Of a DNA stretch of 64,000 bases, positions 29,233 to 38,832 are shown piece by piece; within the stretch, counting starts at the first letter, position 1; each line of letters begins with the position of its first letter. Below the pieces are notes generated by a model. The model searched no databases and had not been told where the DNA came from. It saw nothing but the letters and a program-made list of their open reading frames with translations. The position numbers were made by a program, and so were the translations under genes. The stretch is from Vibrio sp. LaRot3. GTDB taxonomy: Bacteria; Pseudomonadota; Gammaproteobacteria; Enterobacterales; Vibrionaceae. Location of the stretch: assembly GCF_027587025.1 (NCBI RefSeq), contig NZ_JAPPTI010000005.1:186001-250000 (forward strand), in the 5' to 3' direction.

Positions 29233-30438
29233 ATGACAATTGAAATTCTGGTTCCAGACTTACCTGAATCAGTCGCCGACGCAACTGTTGCCACTTGGCA
29301 CAAACAACCGGGTGAAGCGGTTGAGCGTGATGAGGTGTTGGTAGACATCGAAACAGATAAAGTTGTGCTAGAAGTGCCGGCTCCAGAAGCGGGCGTACTT
29401 GAAGCCATTATCGAACAAGAAGGTGCAACTGTACTTTCGAAACAATTAATCGCTAAGTTGAAGCCGGGTGCAGTCGCAGGTGAACCAACCACGGACAGCA
29501 CCGAAGAAACTGAAGCGTCTCCAGATAAGCGTCATAAAGCTTCTCTAACAGAAGAGACCAATGATGCACTTAGCCCTGCCGTTCGTCGTTTGATGGCTGA
29601 GCATGGCCTAGAAGTGAATCAAGTGAAAGGTTCTGGTGTTGGTGGTCGCATTACTCGTGAAGACGTAGAAGCGCACCTTGCGAATGCGAAACAAGAGCCT
29701 AAAGCGGAAGAGCCAGCGGTTGAAGCGCCGGCAGCAGCTCGTAGCCAGAAGCGTGTGCCAATGACTCGCCTACGTAAAACAGTGGCAAACCGTCTGCTTG
29801 AGGCGAAAAACAGCACTGCAATGTTGACCACGTTCAACGAAGTAAACATGAAGCCAATCATGGATCTGCGTAAACAATACAAAGATCAGTTCGAAGAGCG
29901 TCATGGCATTCGTCTTGGCTTCATGTCTTTCTACGTGAAAGCGGTGACAGAAGCGCTAAAACGTTACCCAGAAGTAAACGCGTCTATTGATGGTGATGAC
30001 ATCGTTTACCACAACTACTTTGATATCAGCATGGCGGTATCCACGCCGCGTGGCCTTGTTACTCCAGTTCTAAAAGACTGTGACACACTAGGCTTTGCCG
30101 ATATTGAAAAAGGCATCAAAGATCTAGCGATTAAAGGTCGTGATGGCAAATTAACGGTTGATGAGCTAATGGGTGGTAACTTCACCATTACTAATGGCGG
30201 TGTATTTGGCTCATTGATGTCTACGCCAATCATTAACCCACCGCAAGCGGCGATTCTTGGTATGCACAAGATTCAAGACCGCCCAATGGCAGTGGATGGC
30301 AAAGTTGAAATCTTGCCGATGATGTACCTAGCGCTGTCTTATGATCACCGTTTAATTGATGGTCGTGAGTCAGTGGGCTTCCTAGTAACCATTAAAGAGT
30401 TACTTGAAGACCCAGCACGTCTCTTATTAGACGTTTAA
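29233..30438 (+). CDS. sucB: Dihydrolipoyl succinyltransferase (E2)
   Basis: A 401-residue E2 component. The lipoyl domain spans about residues 1-80, with the lipoylated Lys43 in ETDKVVLE. A peripheral-subunit-binding domain follows ([13 protein letters not shown]), and the catalytic domain ends with the active-site His372 in [11 protein letters not shown]. It transfers the succinyl group to CoA. Its Ala/Glu/Pro linkers are usual for the family. It is followed by a hairpin-rich 199-bp gap before sucC. Confidence 0.97.
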   Translation: MTIEILVPDLPESVADATVATWHKQPGEAVERDEVLVDIETDKVVLEVPAPEAGVLEAIIEQEGATVLSKQLIAKLKPGAVAGEPTTDSTEETEASPDKRHKASLTEETNDALSPAVRRLMAEHGLEVNQVKGSGVGGRITREDVEAHLANAKQEPKAEEPAVEAPAAARSQKRVPMTRLRKTVANRLLEAKNSTAMLTTFNEVNMKPIMDLRKQYKDQFEERHGIRLGFMSFYVKAVTEALKRYPEVNASIDGDDIVYHNYFDISMAVSTPRGLVTPVLKDCDTLGFADIEKGIKDLAIKGRDGKLTVDELMGGNFTITNGGVFGSLMSTPIINPPQAAILGMHKIQDRPMAVDGKVEILPMMYLALSYDHRLIDGRESVGFLVTIKELLEDPARLLLDV

Positions 30439-30447
30439 TATCGCTAA

Positions 30448-30517
30448 AACGTCGAGTTGCTCCGGTTAACTCGACGTTACTAGCGTCCAAGGCTAGACTA
30501 GCTCAACGTCTGGCCTT
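30448..30517 (+). other. Two tandem hairpins between sucB and sucC
   Basis: The first hairpin (30448-30478) pairs AACGTCGAGTT with AACTCGACGTT, a perfect 11-bp stem with a 9-nt loop. The second (30489-30517) pairs AAGGCTAGAC with GTCTGGCCTT, 10 bp with one G-U pair. Neither is followed by a T-run. They could tune sucAB versus sucCD levels by mRNA protection or processing; this is inference. Confidence 0.6.
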
Positions 30518-30637
30518 CAATTTAGCCAAGTGATGTGGCTTTATTTGAGAAGACCCTACAGACGTATAAGCAACACCAAAGTTGCAACGTTATGGAAATA
30601 ATAAAATCCCTTAAGGGAAAACAAACGGATTATCAAA

Positions 30638-31804
30638 ATGAATTTGCATGAATATCAAGCCAAACAGCTGTTTGCAGAATTCGGATTGCCTGTACCAGAA
30701 GGCTACGCTTGTGATACCCCGCAAGAAGCGTTTGAAGCAGCCGGTCGAATCAGCACAGAAAAGAAAGTCGTTAAATGTCAGGTTCACGCAGGTGGACGTG
30801 GTAAAGCGGGTGGCGTAGAGCTACACGATACGAAAGATGGTGTTAAAGAATTCGCGCAGAAGTGGCTAGGTAAAAACCTAGTGACATACCAAACAGATGC
30901 CAATGGTCAGCCGGTATCTAAAATCCTTGTTGAAGAAGCGTCTAACATCGCTAATGAGCTGTACTTAGGTGCAGTAGTAGACCGTTCAACTCGTCGAATC
31001 GTATTTATGGCGTCTACTGAAGGCGGCGTAGAAATTGAAAAAGTAGCGGAAGAAACGCCAGAGCTTATCCACAAAGCCGCGATTGACCCGCTAGTAGGCC
31101 CTCAAGCATACCAAGGCCGTGAACTGGCGTTCAAACTTGGTCTTGAAGGCGATCAAATTAAACAGTTCGTTAAGATCTTTATGGGTCTTGGCAATATGTT
31201 TGCTCAGTACGATCTTGCTCTACTAGAAATTAACCCACTGGTGATTACTGGTGAAGGCAACCTTCTATGTCTAGATGGTAAGATCAACATCGACTCAAAC
31301 GCGCTATACCGTCAGCCAAAACTACGTGAAATGCACGATCCATCGCAAGAAGATGAGCGTGAAGCACACGCTGCGCAGTGGGAGCTAAACTACGTTGCTC
31401 TTGATGGCAATATTGGCTGTATGGTTAATGGTGCTGGCCTTGCAATGGGTACGATGGATATCGTAAACCTACATGGCGGTCAACCTGCGAACTTTCTAGA
31501 TGTAGGTGGCGGCGCGACGAAAGAGCGTGTAACTGAAGCATTCAAAATCATTCTTTCAGACTCCAATGTGAAAGCGGTACTGGTTAACATCTTTGGTGGT
31601 ATCGTTCGCTGTGACCTAATTGCCGATGGCATTATCGGTGCAGTAGAAGAAGTTGGCGTAGAAGTGCCAGTTGTTGTACGTCTTGAAGGTAACAACGCAC
31701 CACTAGGTTCTCAGAAGCTAGCGGAAAGCGGCCTGAATATCATTGCTGCAAACTCTCTTACTGAAGCAGCACAAAAAGTAGTTGCAGCAGCGGAGGGCAA
31801 ATAA
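30638..31804 (+). CDS. sucC: Succinyl-CoA synthetase beta subunit
   Basis: A 388-residue ADP-forming subunit with an N-terminal ATP-grasp domain ([33 protein letters not shown]) and a C-terminal CoA-ligase-type domain ([10 protein letters not shown]). It makes ATP from succinyl-CoA together with SucD. Length equals E. coli SucC (388). Its stop codon overlaps the sucD start by one base (TAATG). Confidence 0.98.
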   Translation: MNLHEYQAKQLFAEFGLPVPEGYACDTPQEAFEAAGRISTEKKVVKCQVHAGGRGKAGGVELHDTKDGVKEFAQKWLGKNLVTYQTDANGQPVSKILVEEASNIANELYLGAVVDRSTRRIVFMASTEGGVEIEKVAEETPELIHKAAIDPLVGPQAYQGRELAFKLGLEGDQIKQFVKIFMGLGNMFAQYDLALLEINPLVITGEGNLLCLDGKINIDSNALYRQPKLREMHDPSQEDEREAHAAQWELNYVALDGNIGCMVNGAGLAMGTMDIVNLHGGQPANFLDVGGGATKERVTEAFKIILSDSNVKAVLVNIFGGIVRCDLIADGIIGAVEEVGVEVPVVVRLEGNNAPLGSQKLAESGLNIIAANSLTEAAQKVVAAAEGK

Positions 31805-32676
31805 TGTCAGTACTAATTAATAAAGATACTAAAGTTATCTGTCAGGGTTTCACCGGCGGTCAAGGTACGTTCCACTCAGAGCAAGCGATTGATTACGGTA
31901 CGCAAATGGTGGGTGGTGTGTCACCGGGCAAAGGCGGTCAAACTCACCTAGGTTTGCCAGTGTTTAACACTGTACGTGAAGCGGTAGAAGCAACAGGTGC
32001 AACTGCATCAGTTATCTACGTGCCAGCACCTTTCTGTAAAGATGCCATCTTAGAAGCGATTGATGCGGGTATTAAGCTTATCGTTACCATTACCGAAGGT
32101 ATCCCAACGCTTGATCTACTTGATGTAAAAGTACGCCTAGATGAAGCGGGTGTGGTTATGATTGGTCCTAACTGTCCGGGTGTGATTACGCCTGATGAGT
32201 GTAAGATTGGTATCATGCCTGGCCATATCCACAAGAAAGGTAAAGTGGGTATTGTTTCACGCTCAGGTACATTGACTTATGAAGCAGTGAAGCAAACTAC
32301 CGATGAAGGCTTTGGTCAGTCGACTTGTGTTGGCATCGGCGGTGACCCAATTCCTGGTTCAAACTTCATTGATATCTTAAAGCTGTTCCAAGAAGACCCT
32401 GAAACAGAAGCAATCGTCATGATTGGTGAAATCGGTGGTACAGCAGAAGAAGAAGCTGCGGCGTTCATCAAAGATAACGTCACTAAGCCAGTAGTCTCTT
32501 ACATTGCGGGTGTGACTGCGCCTCCAGGCAAACGTATGGGGCACGCAGGTGCAATCATCTCTGGTGGTAAAGGTACAGCGGAAGACAAATTCGCAGCTTT
32601 AGAATCAGCGGGTGTGAAAACCGTTAAGTCTCTAGCAGACATTGGTAAAGGTCTGCGTGAAGTAACGGGTTGGTAG
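31804..32676 (+). CDS. sucD: Succinyl-CoA synthetase alpha subunit
   Basis: A 290-residue subunit. The CoA-binding Rossmann region is at the N-terminus ([15 protein letters not shown]). [10 protein letters not shown] and the phosphorylated active-site His247 in KRMGHAGAI are present. Length is within one residue of E. coli SucD (289). It is the last gene of the sdh-suc operon and is followed by a terminator. Confidence 0.98.
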   Translation: MSVLINKDTKVICQGFTGGQGTFHSEQAIDYGTQMVGGVSPGKGGQTHLGLPVFNTVREAVEATGATASVIYVPAPFCKDAILEAIDAGIKLIVTITEGIPTLDLLDVKVRLDEAGVVMIGPNCPGVITPDECKIGIMPGHIHKKGKVGIVSRSGTLTYEAVKQTTDEGFGQSTCVGIGGDPIPGSNFIDILKLFQEDPETEAIVMIGEIGGTAEEEAAAFIKDNVTKPVVSYIAGVTAPPGKRMGHAGAIISGGKGTAEDKFAALESAGVKTVKSLADIGKGLREVTGW

Positions 32677-32696
32677 TGACTTCATGCTAATAGACA

Positions 32697-32727
32697 AAGG
32701 CTTGGCGATGCGCCAAGCTTTTTTGTT
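32697..32727. terminator. sdh-suc operon terminator
   Basis: AAGCTTGGCG-type stem: GCTTGGCG, AT, CGCCAAGC followed by six T, 23 bp past sucD. It may also stop the convergent small gene to its right. Confidence 0.85.
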
Positions 32728-32734
32728 TTACTGC

Positions 32735-33019
32735 TTAGTTGAGCTTCGCTTCCAACGCGGCTAAGCGCTGTTTAAGTTCACTCACTTCCTTTTCGAGCTG
32801 AGCAATTCGTTCGCCATCAGAGGTAGAGTTTGTCGTGGCTATTTCCACTTTTGGTACGCGCTGGCTACCTTTCCAACTTTTAATTGCAGTAATTAGTGCG
32901 GGCATGGGCACTGATGTTGATAAGCGCGCTTTGACTAACGCGACAGTTGGTTCTTTACCTTGAGCGTGGAGCTCAGTAATCACTGCTTCTAGTTCCGCAC
33001 TGACATCCTTAGTAAGCAT
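32735..33019 (-). CDS. Small KfrA-N-like DNA-binding protein with coiled coil
   Basis: A 94-residue protein. Residues about 5-50 (VITELHAQGKEPTVALVKARL) resemble the helical DNA-binding N-terminus of KfrA-type proteins. After a Ser/Thr linker, residues about 68-93 form a Leu-heptad coiled coil (IAQLEKEVSELKQRLAALEA). The start at MLTKDVS was chosen because AAGGAG precedes it by 7 bases; a start five codons earlier would place that site inside the gene. Function is unknown; a dimeric DNA-binding role is inferred. It lies divergent from the csrB control region. Confidence 0.65.
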   Translation of the reverse strand: MLTKDVSAELEAVITELHAQGKEPTVALVKARLSTSVPMPALITAIKSWKGSQRVPKVEIATTNSTSDGERIAQLEKEVSELKQRLAALEAKLN

Positions 33020-33109
33020 TAACAACTCCTTCATTCGCTTATCGGATTACTTGAAGACAATCATACGTCTCAATCCGTCATAAGGCGAATGGTAAAAAAG
33101 GCCTTAGCT

Positions 33110-33127
33110 TGTGAGAGATCGCTTACA
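33110..33127. promoter_or_regulatory. VarA/UvrY/GacA-type activator box upstream of csrB
   Basis: TGTGAGAGATCGCTTACA matches the GacA/UvrY upstream activating palindrome TGTAAG-N6-CTTACA at all but one base. It lies about 145 bp upstream of the inferred csrB start, a distance comparable to E. coli csrB. Confidence 0.75.
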
Positions 33128-33256
33128 AGCCATGTAAGAGAAAGAGAATAGTGATGTCGCCAAATAGCGGAAAATTCTGCCTAAGTAATTGATAAGTAGT
33201 TGCTTGTTTCTTTTTTGTTCCTTTGTCTGAAATTTATTTGTGAGCTAGGGCAATTG

Positions 33257-33687
33257 TTCAGAACAGGGAAAGGAGTAAATTAAACCTTGTCGGACGGATA
33301 CTGACACGGAATAGGAACCACTAAGGATGTGGATATCTTCAGGAAGAAGATAGTTGATTGGTTAGGAATACCAATTAAGCACGGAACGAGGACTGGGTAG
33401 GATACCATCGTTAACAAGGTTGTTAATGAGCAATGGATGCGAAGGACACCTCTAGGATGAGGCAGGACAGCATTAGGACGATGCCAGGGATACCGCTCAA
33501 GGAACAAGTGAAGTGCGCTAACGGGGAATGTTAGCTCAAAGGAATTGCAGGACACCGCTAGGATAGCGATGGACGGAATATACTGAAGGATTCAGTAACT
33601 ATTAAGGAAGATGCATGGAGCACCTTTTAGTGGCTGGATTGCTACGAGTAAGACTATAGCCCCGGTACTCACGTATCGGGGCTTTTC
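33257..33687 (+). ncRNA. csrB: CsrB-family CsrA-sequestering RNA
   Basis: This non-coding region holds 30 GGA trinucleotides, mostly as AGGA/GGGA, many lying in loops of small hairpins (for example CACCTCTAGGATGAGG and ACCGCTAGGATAGCG). It ends in a Rho-independent terminator (AGCCCCG...CGGGGCTTTT, 33658-33686). This is the architecture of CsrB/CsrC RNAs, which titrate the translational regulator CsrA. The 5' end is estimated from a weak promoter (TTGTCT 33223, -10 near 33246) and may be off by about 10 nt. Vibrios carry several such RNAs; which paralogue this is cannot be decided here. Confidence 0.9.
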
Positions 33688-33895
33688 TTATCAAACACAT
33701 TCTCACAACGACGTCATTGCCCATCTATATAAAAAACTAAAGGGCAGTTATTCGGCTTAATACCAATAAACATAGAGTTATGCTCGTTGGTATCTCTGAC
33801 TCTCTGTATTCCGGTACAGGGAGATTTTGTGTATACGCTAACCCATGAAAAGCTGTTGTAGCGTGGGTAAGTGGAGTTGTAAGCAAGGAAGTGTT

Positions 33896-34414
33896 TTGAC
33901 TATCGTAACCCGCAGAGTGCTATTGGTACCCTACAATGAATCGCTGCAATCAGAGTTTTTAATGCTGAACATCTGTGCGAAGAATCGCGCTGAGATGAAT
34001 GGCCCTCATACTGTAGCGACCGCTAAACAGCTTTTTCACCGATTGCTTAATGATCATACTTTGTATTCTCGAGCGGTGCTTGATAGCCGCACACGAGAAT
34101 ATATGGGCCATATTTTCTTGAGTGATTTAGATGAAACGCCAGAGCTTGGTTATTTGTTTGATAAGGCTTATTGGGGGCAAGGGTATGCTTCTGAAGCGGT
34201 TGGGGCTTTTTTTAATAAGGCAGTGAAAGACTTACGTTTAAGCCGTGTGAAAGCGACATCAAACGTCAGTCACCAAGCCTCAATTAGAATTTTGGAAAAG
34301 ATCGGTTTTGAAAAGCAACGTCAGCATGACGATGCTTTTGGCCCTTACTTTGAATTCATGTTTACATCCGATGAGGTGGAAGCTGAAAGTGAACGACATG
34401 GAATCCCTGCATAA
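33896..34414 (+). CDS. GNAT-family N-acetyltransferase (RimJ/RimL-like)
   Basis: A GNAT enzyme of about 172 residues. The acetyl-CoA-binding motif A is YWGQGYASEAVGAFF, followed by RVKATSNVSHQASIRILEKIGFEK (motif B), typical of RimJ/RimL-like proteins. TTG 33896 with AAGGAA upstream was chosen; an in-frame ATG at 33845 would add 17 Cys/Lys-rich residues unlike the family. The substrate is unknown. Its last 53 bp overlap the 3' end of the convergent DUF3301 gene. Confidence 0.75.
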   Translation: MTIVTRRVLLVPYNESLQSEFLMLNICAKNRAEMNGPHTVATAKQLFHRLLNDHTLYSRAVLDSRTREYMGHIFLSDLDETPELGYLFDKAYWGQGYASEAVGAFFNKAVKDLRLSRVKATSNVSHQASIRILEKIGFEKQRQHDDAFGPYFEFMFTSDEVEAESERHGIPA

Positions 34415-34661
34415 TCAGTTCACCTTGATAGTAATCATCCCCAAGTGATGAAAATTCAAATTGATATACAGTATGCCAACGCCAGACTCCGTCTGGCGTT
34501 TTTATTTTGTGGCCTTTGAAAGCGACACTTAATAATTGCAGATCTAACTGATCACACTTACGTTTTACCGCCACTTTGGCCAGTTCTGATTGGCGACGCT
34601 GTTGCCAGAAAATCATACAAACAAGACTAAGTCCGACAATTGCCAATAAATCACCAATCAT
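34362..34661 (-). CDS. DUF3301 membrane-anchored protein
   Basis: A 99-residue protein with one N-terminal membrane helix (MIGDLLAIVGLSLVCMIFW) followed by a basic stretch and a beta-rich domain (VWRWHTVYQFEFSSLGDDYYQG). It fits the DUF3301 family of gammaproteobacteria; function is unknown. It lies 19 bp downstream of the DUF3549 gene and is probably co-transcribed. Its C-terminus is encoded antisense to the GNAT gene's end. Confidence 0.78.
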   Translation of the reverse strand: MIGDLLAIVGLSLVCMIFWQQRRQSELAKVAVKRKCDQLDLQLLSVAFKGHKIKTPDGVWRWHTVYQFEFSSLGDDYYQGELIMQGFHVVHFQLPPHRM

Positions 34662-34680
34662 AGTGTTATGCTCTATTTGG

Positions 34681-35718
34681 TTATGACTTCGTTGCTTGCT
34701 GCAACTTGATCAATGCGGTGGCCAGCTCTGTAGAGGGAGCTGAGTGCAGTAAAGGTAAAATGACCATACGTAGCTCGGGTAACATGACCAAATCTGCGAA
34801 TAATTGATTAAACAAAGCTTGGTTGCCGGTTTGAGCTAAACGAAGTAGAAATTGCTCTGCTCGATTAGCATCGGCAAGTAAGTGCCAACAGCGACCTGCA
34901 ATACCAATCAGTACTTCCTGATGGCTAAGGCGAGGGCTTTGTAAAATTGAATCTAGGATCGGGTTTGCTAATTCAGTATTAGCGCCAGAGAGCGAACGAA
35001 CTAGCGCCGAGATTAAGAAAAGATCAGGGTCGTCACTATGAATTTGTTGCTCTGCAAGCTCTGAGATACGCTCAGCCAGTTTTTCAGGCAGTTCGGTGTG
35101 TTCTAATGCACCTAGTAGGGCGTAAAGAGGCTCGTTAGGTAGGTGCTTGATGGCCTTGCGAACTTGCACACCATTTTGTGAGGTTGAAAGGCGAGCGCAA
35201 ATATCAGTGATGCCTTGCAAGCCAACGGTTTGCCAATTGTCCCAACCTAAATCACCACTGAAGTAGTGCTGAGCGTGCTCGTAGTATTGGCTACAAGGTA
35301 AATCTAGTTTAGCTCGAACTTGGCTATGGAATACCGCCATTTTGTCTTCAGCAGGCTTAAAGGTGTATGGGTTATTGGAGAGTTTTTGTTGCTGCTCTTC
35401 GCTCATCTCTTGATTGAGACGAGTGCCCATGGCTTCAACCACATACTTGATGAAGTTACCGATATCCGCTTGTTTTAATAACCCACGCTCGTCTAGCTCG
35501 AACTTAAGAAACCAAATCCACGGTTGCTTTGCTTCGTTCCAGTAAGCGATGGCGAGATGTGCTTTACGCTGCAATGGATACGGATAGGCTTGCTGGCCTT
35601 TTTCTACATCAGCAAACACATCGTTAGTGATGGTTTTGATTCGTCGACCTAAATCGAAGACTTGATAGTCGCAGCCGCTATTTTTTAGCAATTGGGTAAG
35701 GGTATGAATGGTATCCAT
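34681..35718 (-). CDS. DUF3549 family protein
   Basis: A 345-residue soluble protein, alpha-helical and HEAT-like in its second half (for example VRKAIKHLPNEPLYALLGALEH and SALVRSLSGANTELA). The N-terminal 100 residues include YPYPLQRKAHLAIAYWNE and PWIWFLKFELDERG. It matches the DUF3549 family seen in Vibrio and relatives; no function is established. It heads a two-gene unit with the DUF3301 gene and is divergent from yqcC. Confidence 0.75.
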   Translation of the reverse strand: MDTIHTLTQLLKNSGCDYQVFDLGRRIKTITNDVFADVEKGQQAYPYPLQRKAHLAIAYWNEAKQPWIWFLKFELDERGLLKQADIGNFIKYVVEAMGTRLNQEMSEEQQQKLSNNPYTFKPAEDKMAVFHSQVRAKLDLPCSQYYEHAQHYFSGDLGWDNWQTVGLQGITDICARLSTSQNGVQVRKAIKHLPNEPLYALLGALEHTELPEKLAERISELAEQQIHSDDPDLFLISALVRSLSGANTELANPILDSILQSPRLSHQEVLIGIAGRCWHLLADANRAEQFLLRLAQTGNQALFNQLFADLVMLPELRMVILPLLHSAPSTELATALIKLQQATKS

Positions 35719-35809
35719 GGGAAGACTTTTCCTAACTTTCTTTCCCTTATAAATGGTATTCTATCGCCAATTTTCAAGGTCACCGCCAAAGATAAATAAA
35801 CAAAGCCTC

Positions 35810-36124
35810 ATGAAACAAGACAATTCAATGCTCGGTTTGTTGGATGCTCTAGAGCAGCAATTACTAGCAGCACAACTTTGGGACACTGTCCCTCCATCAC
35901 CAGAGCAGCTCGCCAGTGAACAGCCTTTTGCCATTGATACACTAAAGCCAGAGCAATGGTTGCAATGGGTGTTCATTCCACGAATGAAGGCCATGTTAGC
36001 AGCAGAGCAAAGCCTACCGACTGGATTTAGTATGGTGGGATATTTTGAACAGAGTTGGCAAGCAGAGGCGAGATACGCCGAGATCATTATCTTGATTGCT
36101 CAAATTGACCAGCAAGTGGCTTAA
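35810..36124 (+). CDS. yqcC: YqcC family protein (DUF446)
   Basis: A 104-residue small protein starting MKQDNSMLGLLDALEQQLL. It contains the family core PEQWLQWVFIPRMKAMLAAEQSLP. The frame is open upstream, but this ATG fits the family length. E. coli has yqcC directly before truC, as here (12-bp gap). The molecular role is unknown; the conserved linkage suggests a link to tRNA modification. Confidence 0.85.
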   Translation: MKQDNSMLGLLDALEQQLLAAQLWDTVPPSPEQLASEQPFAIDTLKPEQWLQWVFIPRMKAMLAAEQSLPTGFSMVGYFEQSWQAEARYAEIIILIAQIDQQVA

Positions 36125-36136
36125 AGGAAAAGAACA

Positions 36137-36859
36137 ATGTTAGAAATCGTCTATCAAGATGAGTATTTTGTTGCGGTCAATAAGCCTGCGGGTATGTTGG
36201 TGCATCGCAGTTGGCTTGATAAACATGAAACGCAGTTTGTTATGCAGACATTGCGCGATCAAATTGGTCAGCACGTGTTTCCTTTGCACCGTTTAGACCG
36301 TCCTACGTCTGGCGTACTTATTTTTGCACTATCGAGCGAAGTGGCTTCTCAAGTGATGCCAATGTTTGCCAACCATGAAATGCAAAAAACGTATCATGCG
36401 ATTGTGCGCGGATGGATAGAAGAAGGGGGCACACTCGATTATGCTCTCAAAGTTGAGCTCGATAAGATAGCTGATAAGTTTGCGAGTGAAGAAAAGCAAG
36501 CTCAAGAAGCGGTGACAGATTACCAACCATTAGCGAAGGTAGAGATTCCTATCTCAACTGGACGCTTTCCTACGACGCGTTATTGTTTGATGGAGCTTAG
36601 CCCTCAAACGGGTCGAAAACATCAGCTACGTCGTCATATGGCGCACCTACGCCATCCTATAGTGGGTGATACGACTCATGGTGATGGAAAACATAACAAA
36701 CTGTTCCGTGAGCATTTTGATAGCCACCGCTTGCTACTGCATGCTTCTTCATTGAGCTTTGTTCATCCGTTTACTCAGCAGAACATTACGATTAAAGCGG
36801 GTGTCGATGAAACATGGCGGTCGCTGTGTGAGAACTTTGGTTGGCAAATGCCGAATTAA
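36137..36859 (+). CDS. truC: tRNA pseudouridine(65) synthase TruC
   Basis: A 240-residue RluA-type pseudouridine synthase. The catalytic Asp54 lies in HRLDRPTSGVLIF, and GRKHQLRRHMAHLRHPIVGD is the conserved RNA-binding core. It modifies U65 of tRNA-Ile1 and tRNA-Asp in E. coli. AAAGGA is about 9 bp upstream of the ATG. It is the second gene of the yqcC-truC unit and ends at a terminator shared with dxs. Confidence 0.93.
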   Translation: MLEIVYQDEYFVAVNKPAGMLVHRSWLDKHETQFVMQTLRDQIGQHVFPLHRLDRPTSGVLIFALSSEVASQVMPMFANHEMQKTYHAIVRGWIEEGGTLDYALKVELDKIADKFASEEKQAQEAVTDYQPLAKVEIPISTGRFPTTRYCLMELSPQTGRKHQLRRHMAHLRHPIVGDTTHGDGKHNKLFREHFDSHRLLLHASSLSFVHPFTQQNITIKAGVDETWRSLCENFGWQMPN

Positions 36860-36898
36860 ATCGTTAGCGAATTGTTTGAGCTAGAGATTAGAGATAGA

Positions 36899-36929
36899 AA
36901 AAAGCCCTCATCATGAGGGCTTTTGTTTT
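36899..36929. terminator. Shared truC/dxs terminator
   Basis: AAAAAGCCCTCAT and ATGAGGGCTTTTG form a perfect stem with A- and T-runs, between the convergent truC and dxs genes. Confidence 0.88.
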
Positions 36930-36946
36930 AATCATTAGGTACTTGC

Positions 36947-38812
36947 TTATTTTGCGCAGTAGTCGCGAATGGATTTTTCAATCCCTGCACTATCAAGGCC
37001 AAGTTCAGCATGTAGTTCTTGCTGCGTACCTTGCGCAATAAAGCGGTCTGGTAAGCCAAGGTTAAGTACTGGCTTCATGATTTTTTCTTGCATTAAGAAC
37101 TCAACCACACCAGCGCCCGCGCCGCCAGCAATCGCATTTTCTTCTAACGTGACTAATACGTCGTGGCTATCTGCGAGCTGTTTAATTAACTCATGATCTA
37201 ATGGTTTAGCAAAACGCATATCGGCAACGGTGGCGTTGAGCGCTTCTGCTGCTTCAAGTGCGTTAGGCATGAAAGTACCAAAGTTTAAGATAGCGACTTT
37301 CTCACCTTGGCGAACCATGCGGCCTTTACCAATTTCAAGAGCAGTAAACTCTTGCTCAATTGGTGTACCCATACCATTACCACGAGGGTAGCGCACTGCA
37401 CTCGGGCCCGTATGCTTGTGGCCGGTGTAAAGCATTTGACGACATTCGTTTTCGTCACTTGGTGTCATGATCACCATGTTAGGAATGCAGCGCATAAAGC
37501 TAATATCAAACGCGCCTTGGTGAGTTTGACCGTCGGCACCGACAAGGCCAGCACGGTCGATGGCGAACATCACAGGTAAATCCATGATGGCCACATCGTG
37601 GATCAATTGATCGTAACCACGTTGCAAGAAGGTTGAGTAAATCGCAACGATAGGGTGATCGCCTGCGATGGCCATACCTGTCGCGAGAGTCACTGCGTGT
37701 TGCTCTGCGATTGCCACATCGAAGTATTGTTCTGGGAACTCTTTCGAGAAACGCACCATGCCGGAACCTTCGCGCATGGCGGGTGTAATTGCCATTAGCT
37801 TAGGATCTTGCGCTGCCATGTCACACAGGAAGTCACCGAAGATCTTCGAGAAGGTCGGTTTAGTGCTTGTGCTCTTTGGTAGGCTTGAATGATTTGGGTC
37901 GAACTTAGGTACGCCATGGTAACCAATCGGATCTTTCTCCGCAGGTTCATAGCCTTTACCTTTCTTAGTCATAATATGCAGGAACTGCGGGCCTTTTAGC
38001 TCGCGCATGTTCTTCAGCGTTTTCACTAGCTCGATAACATCATGGCCATCAACCGGGCCAATATAGTTAAACCCTAATTCTTCAAATAGAGTGCCAGGAA
38101 TCACCATGCCTTTTAGGTGCTCTTCTGTGCGTCGTACCAGCTCTTTAATTGGTGGTACACCAGACAGAACTTTCTTACCGCCTTCGCGAATCGACGTGTA
38201 GAAGTTACCTGAAAGAAGCTGTGCGAGGTGATTGTTGAGTGCGCCAACGTTTTCTGAAATCGACATTTCATTATCGTTAAGAATCACCAACATATCAGGG
38301 TGAATGCCACCCGCGTGGTTCATGGCCTCAAATGCCATACCCGCAGTAATTGCGCCATCGCCAATGACGCTAACCACTTTACGTTGCTTGTCTTCTTTCT
38401 GCGCGCTGATCGCCATACCTAGGCCAGCACTGATCGAGGTTGACGAGTGACCCACCGATAGAGTGTCGTATTCGCTTTCTTCACGCCATGGGAAAGGATG
38501 TAGCCCATCTTTTTGACGAATGGTTGGCATCTCTTCACGGCGGCCAGTAAGGATTTTGTGTGGGTATGCTTGGTGGCCTACGTCCCAGATGAGTTGATCA
38601 AACGGAGTGTTGTAGACGTAGTGAATGGCCACGGTTAGTTCAACCGTGCCAAGGCCAGATGCTAAGTGTCCACTCGACTGGCTTACCGAGTTAAGTAGGT
38701 AAGTTCGTAACTCCTCACACAACTTTGGCAGCACATCTTTAGGAAGGCTACGCAGTTCATCAGGCGTATTTGCTAATGCCAGTGTTGGGTACTTTGAAAT
38801 ATCAAGAGTCAT
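36947..38812 (-). CDS. dxs: 1-Deoxy-D-xylulose-5-phosphate synthase
   Basis: A 621-residue TPP-dependent enzyme that condenses pyruvate and glyceraldehyde-3-phosphate, the first step of the MEP isoprenoid pathway. The TPP motif [18 protein letters not shown] is followed by [14 protein letters not shown]; the transketolase-like central part has [18 protein letters not shown]. Length matches E. coli Dxs (620). It lies 20 bp after ispA, in the conserved xseB-ispA-dxs order. Confidence 0.98.
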   Translation of the reverse strand: MTLDISKYPTLALANTPDELRSLPKDVLPKLCEELRTYLLNSVSQSSGHLASGLGTVELTVAIHYVYNTPFDQLIWDVGHQAYPHKILTGRREEMPTIRQKDGLHPFPWREESEYDTLSVGHSSTSISAGLGMAISAQKEDKQRKVVSVIGDGAITAGMAFEAMNHAGGIHPDMLVILNDNEMSISENVGALNNHLAQLLSGNFYTSIREGGKKVLSGVPPIKELVRRTEEHLKGMVIPGTLFEELGFNYIGPVDGHDVIELVKTLKNMRELKGPQFLHIMTKKGKGYEPAEKDPIGYHGVPKFDPNHSSLPKSTSTKPTFSKIFGDFLCDMAAQDPKLMAITPAMREGSGMVRFSKEFPEQYFDVAIAEQHAVTLATGMAIAGDHPIVAIYSTFLQRGYDQLIHDVAIMDLPVMFAIDRAGLVGADGQTHQGAFDISFMRCIPNMVIMTPSDENECRQMLYTGHKHTGPSAVRYPRGNGMGTPIEQEFTALEIGKGRMVRQGEKVAILNFGTFMPNALEAAEALNATVADMRFAKPLDHELIKQLADSHDVLVTLEENAIAGGAGAGVVEFLMQEKIMKPVLNLGLPDRFIAQGTQQELHAELGLDSAGIEKSIRDYCAK

Positions 38813-38832
38813 ATAAATGCGCGCTTATAGTG

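Noticed and set aside
33764..33812. TAATACCAAT / TTGGTAT inverted motif
   Set aside because: Similar short TATACCAAT motifs occur at about 90, 20490 and 40150; they look like common Vibrio intergenic sequence and no function can be assigned.
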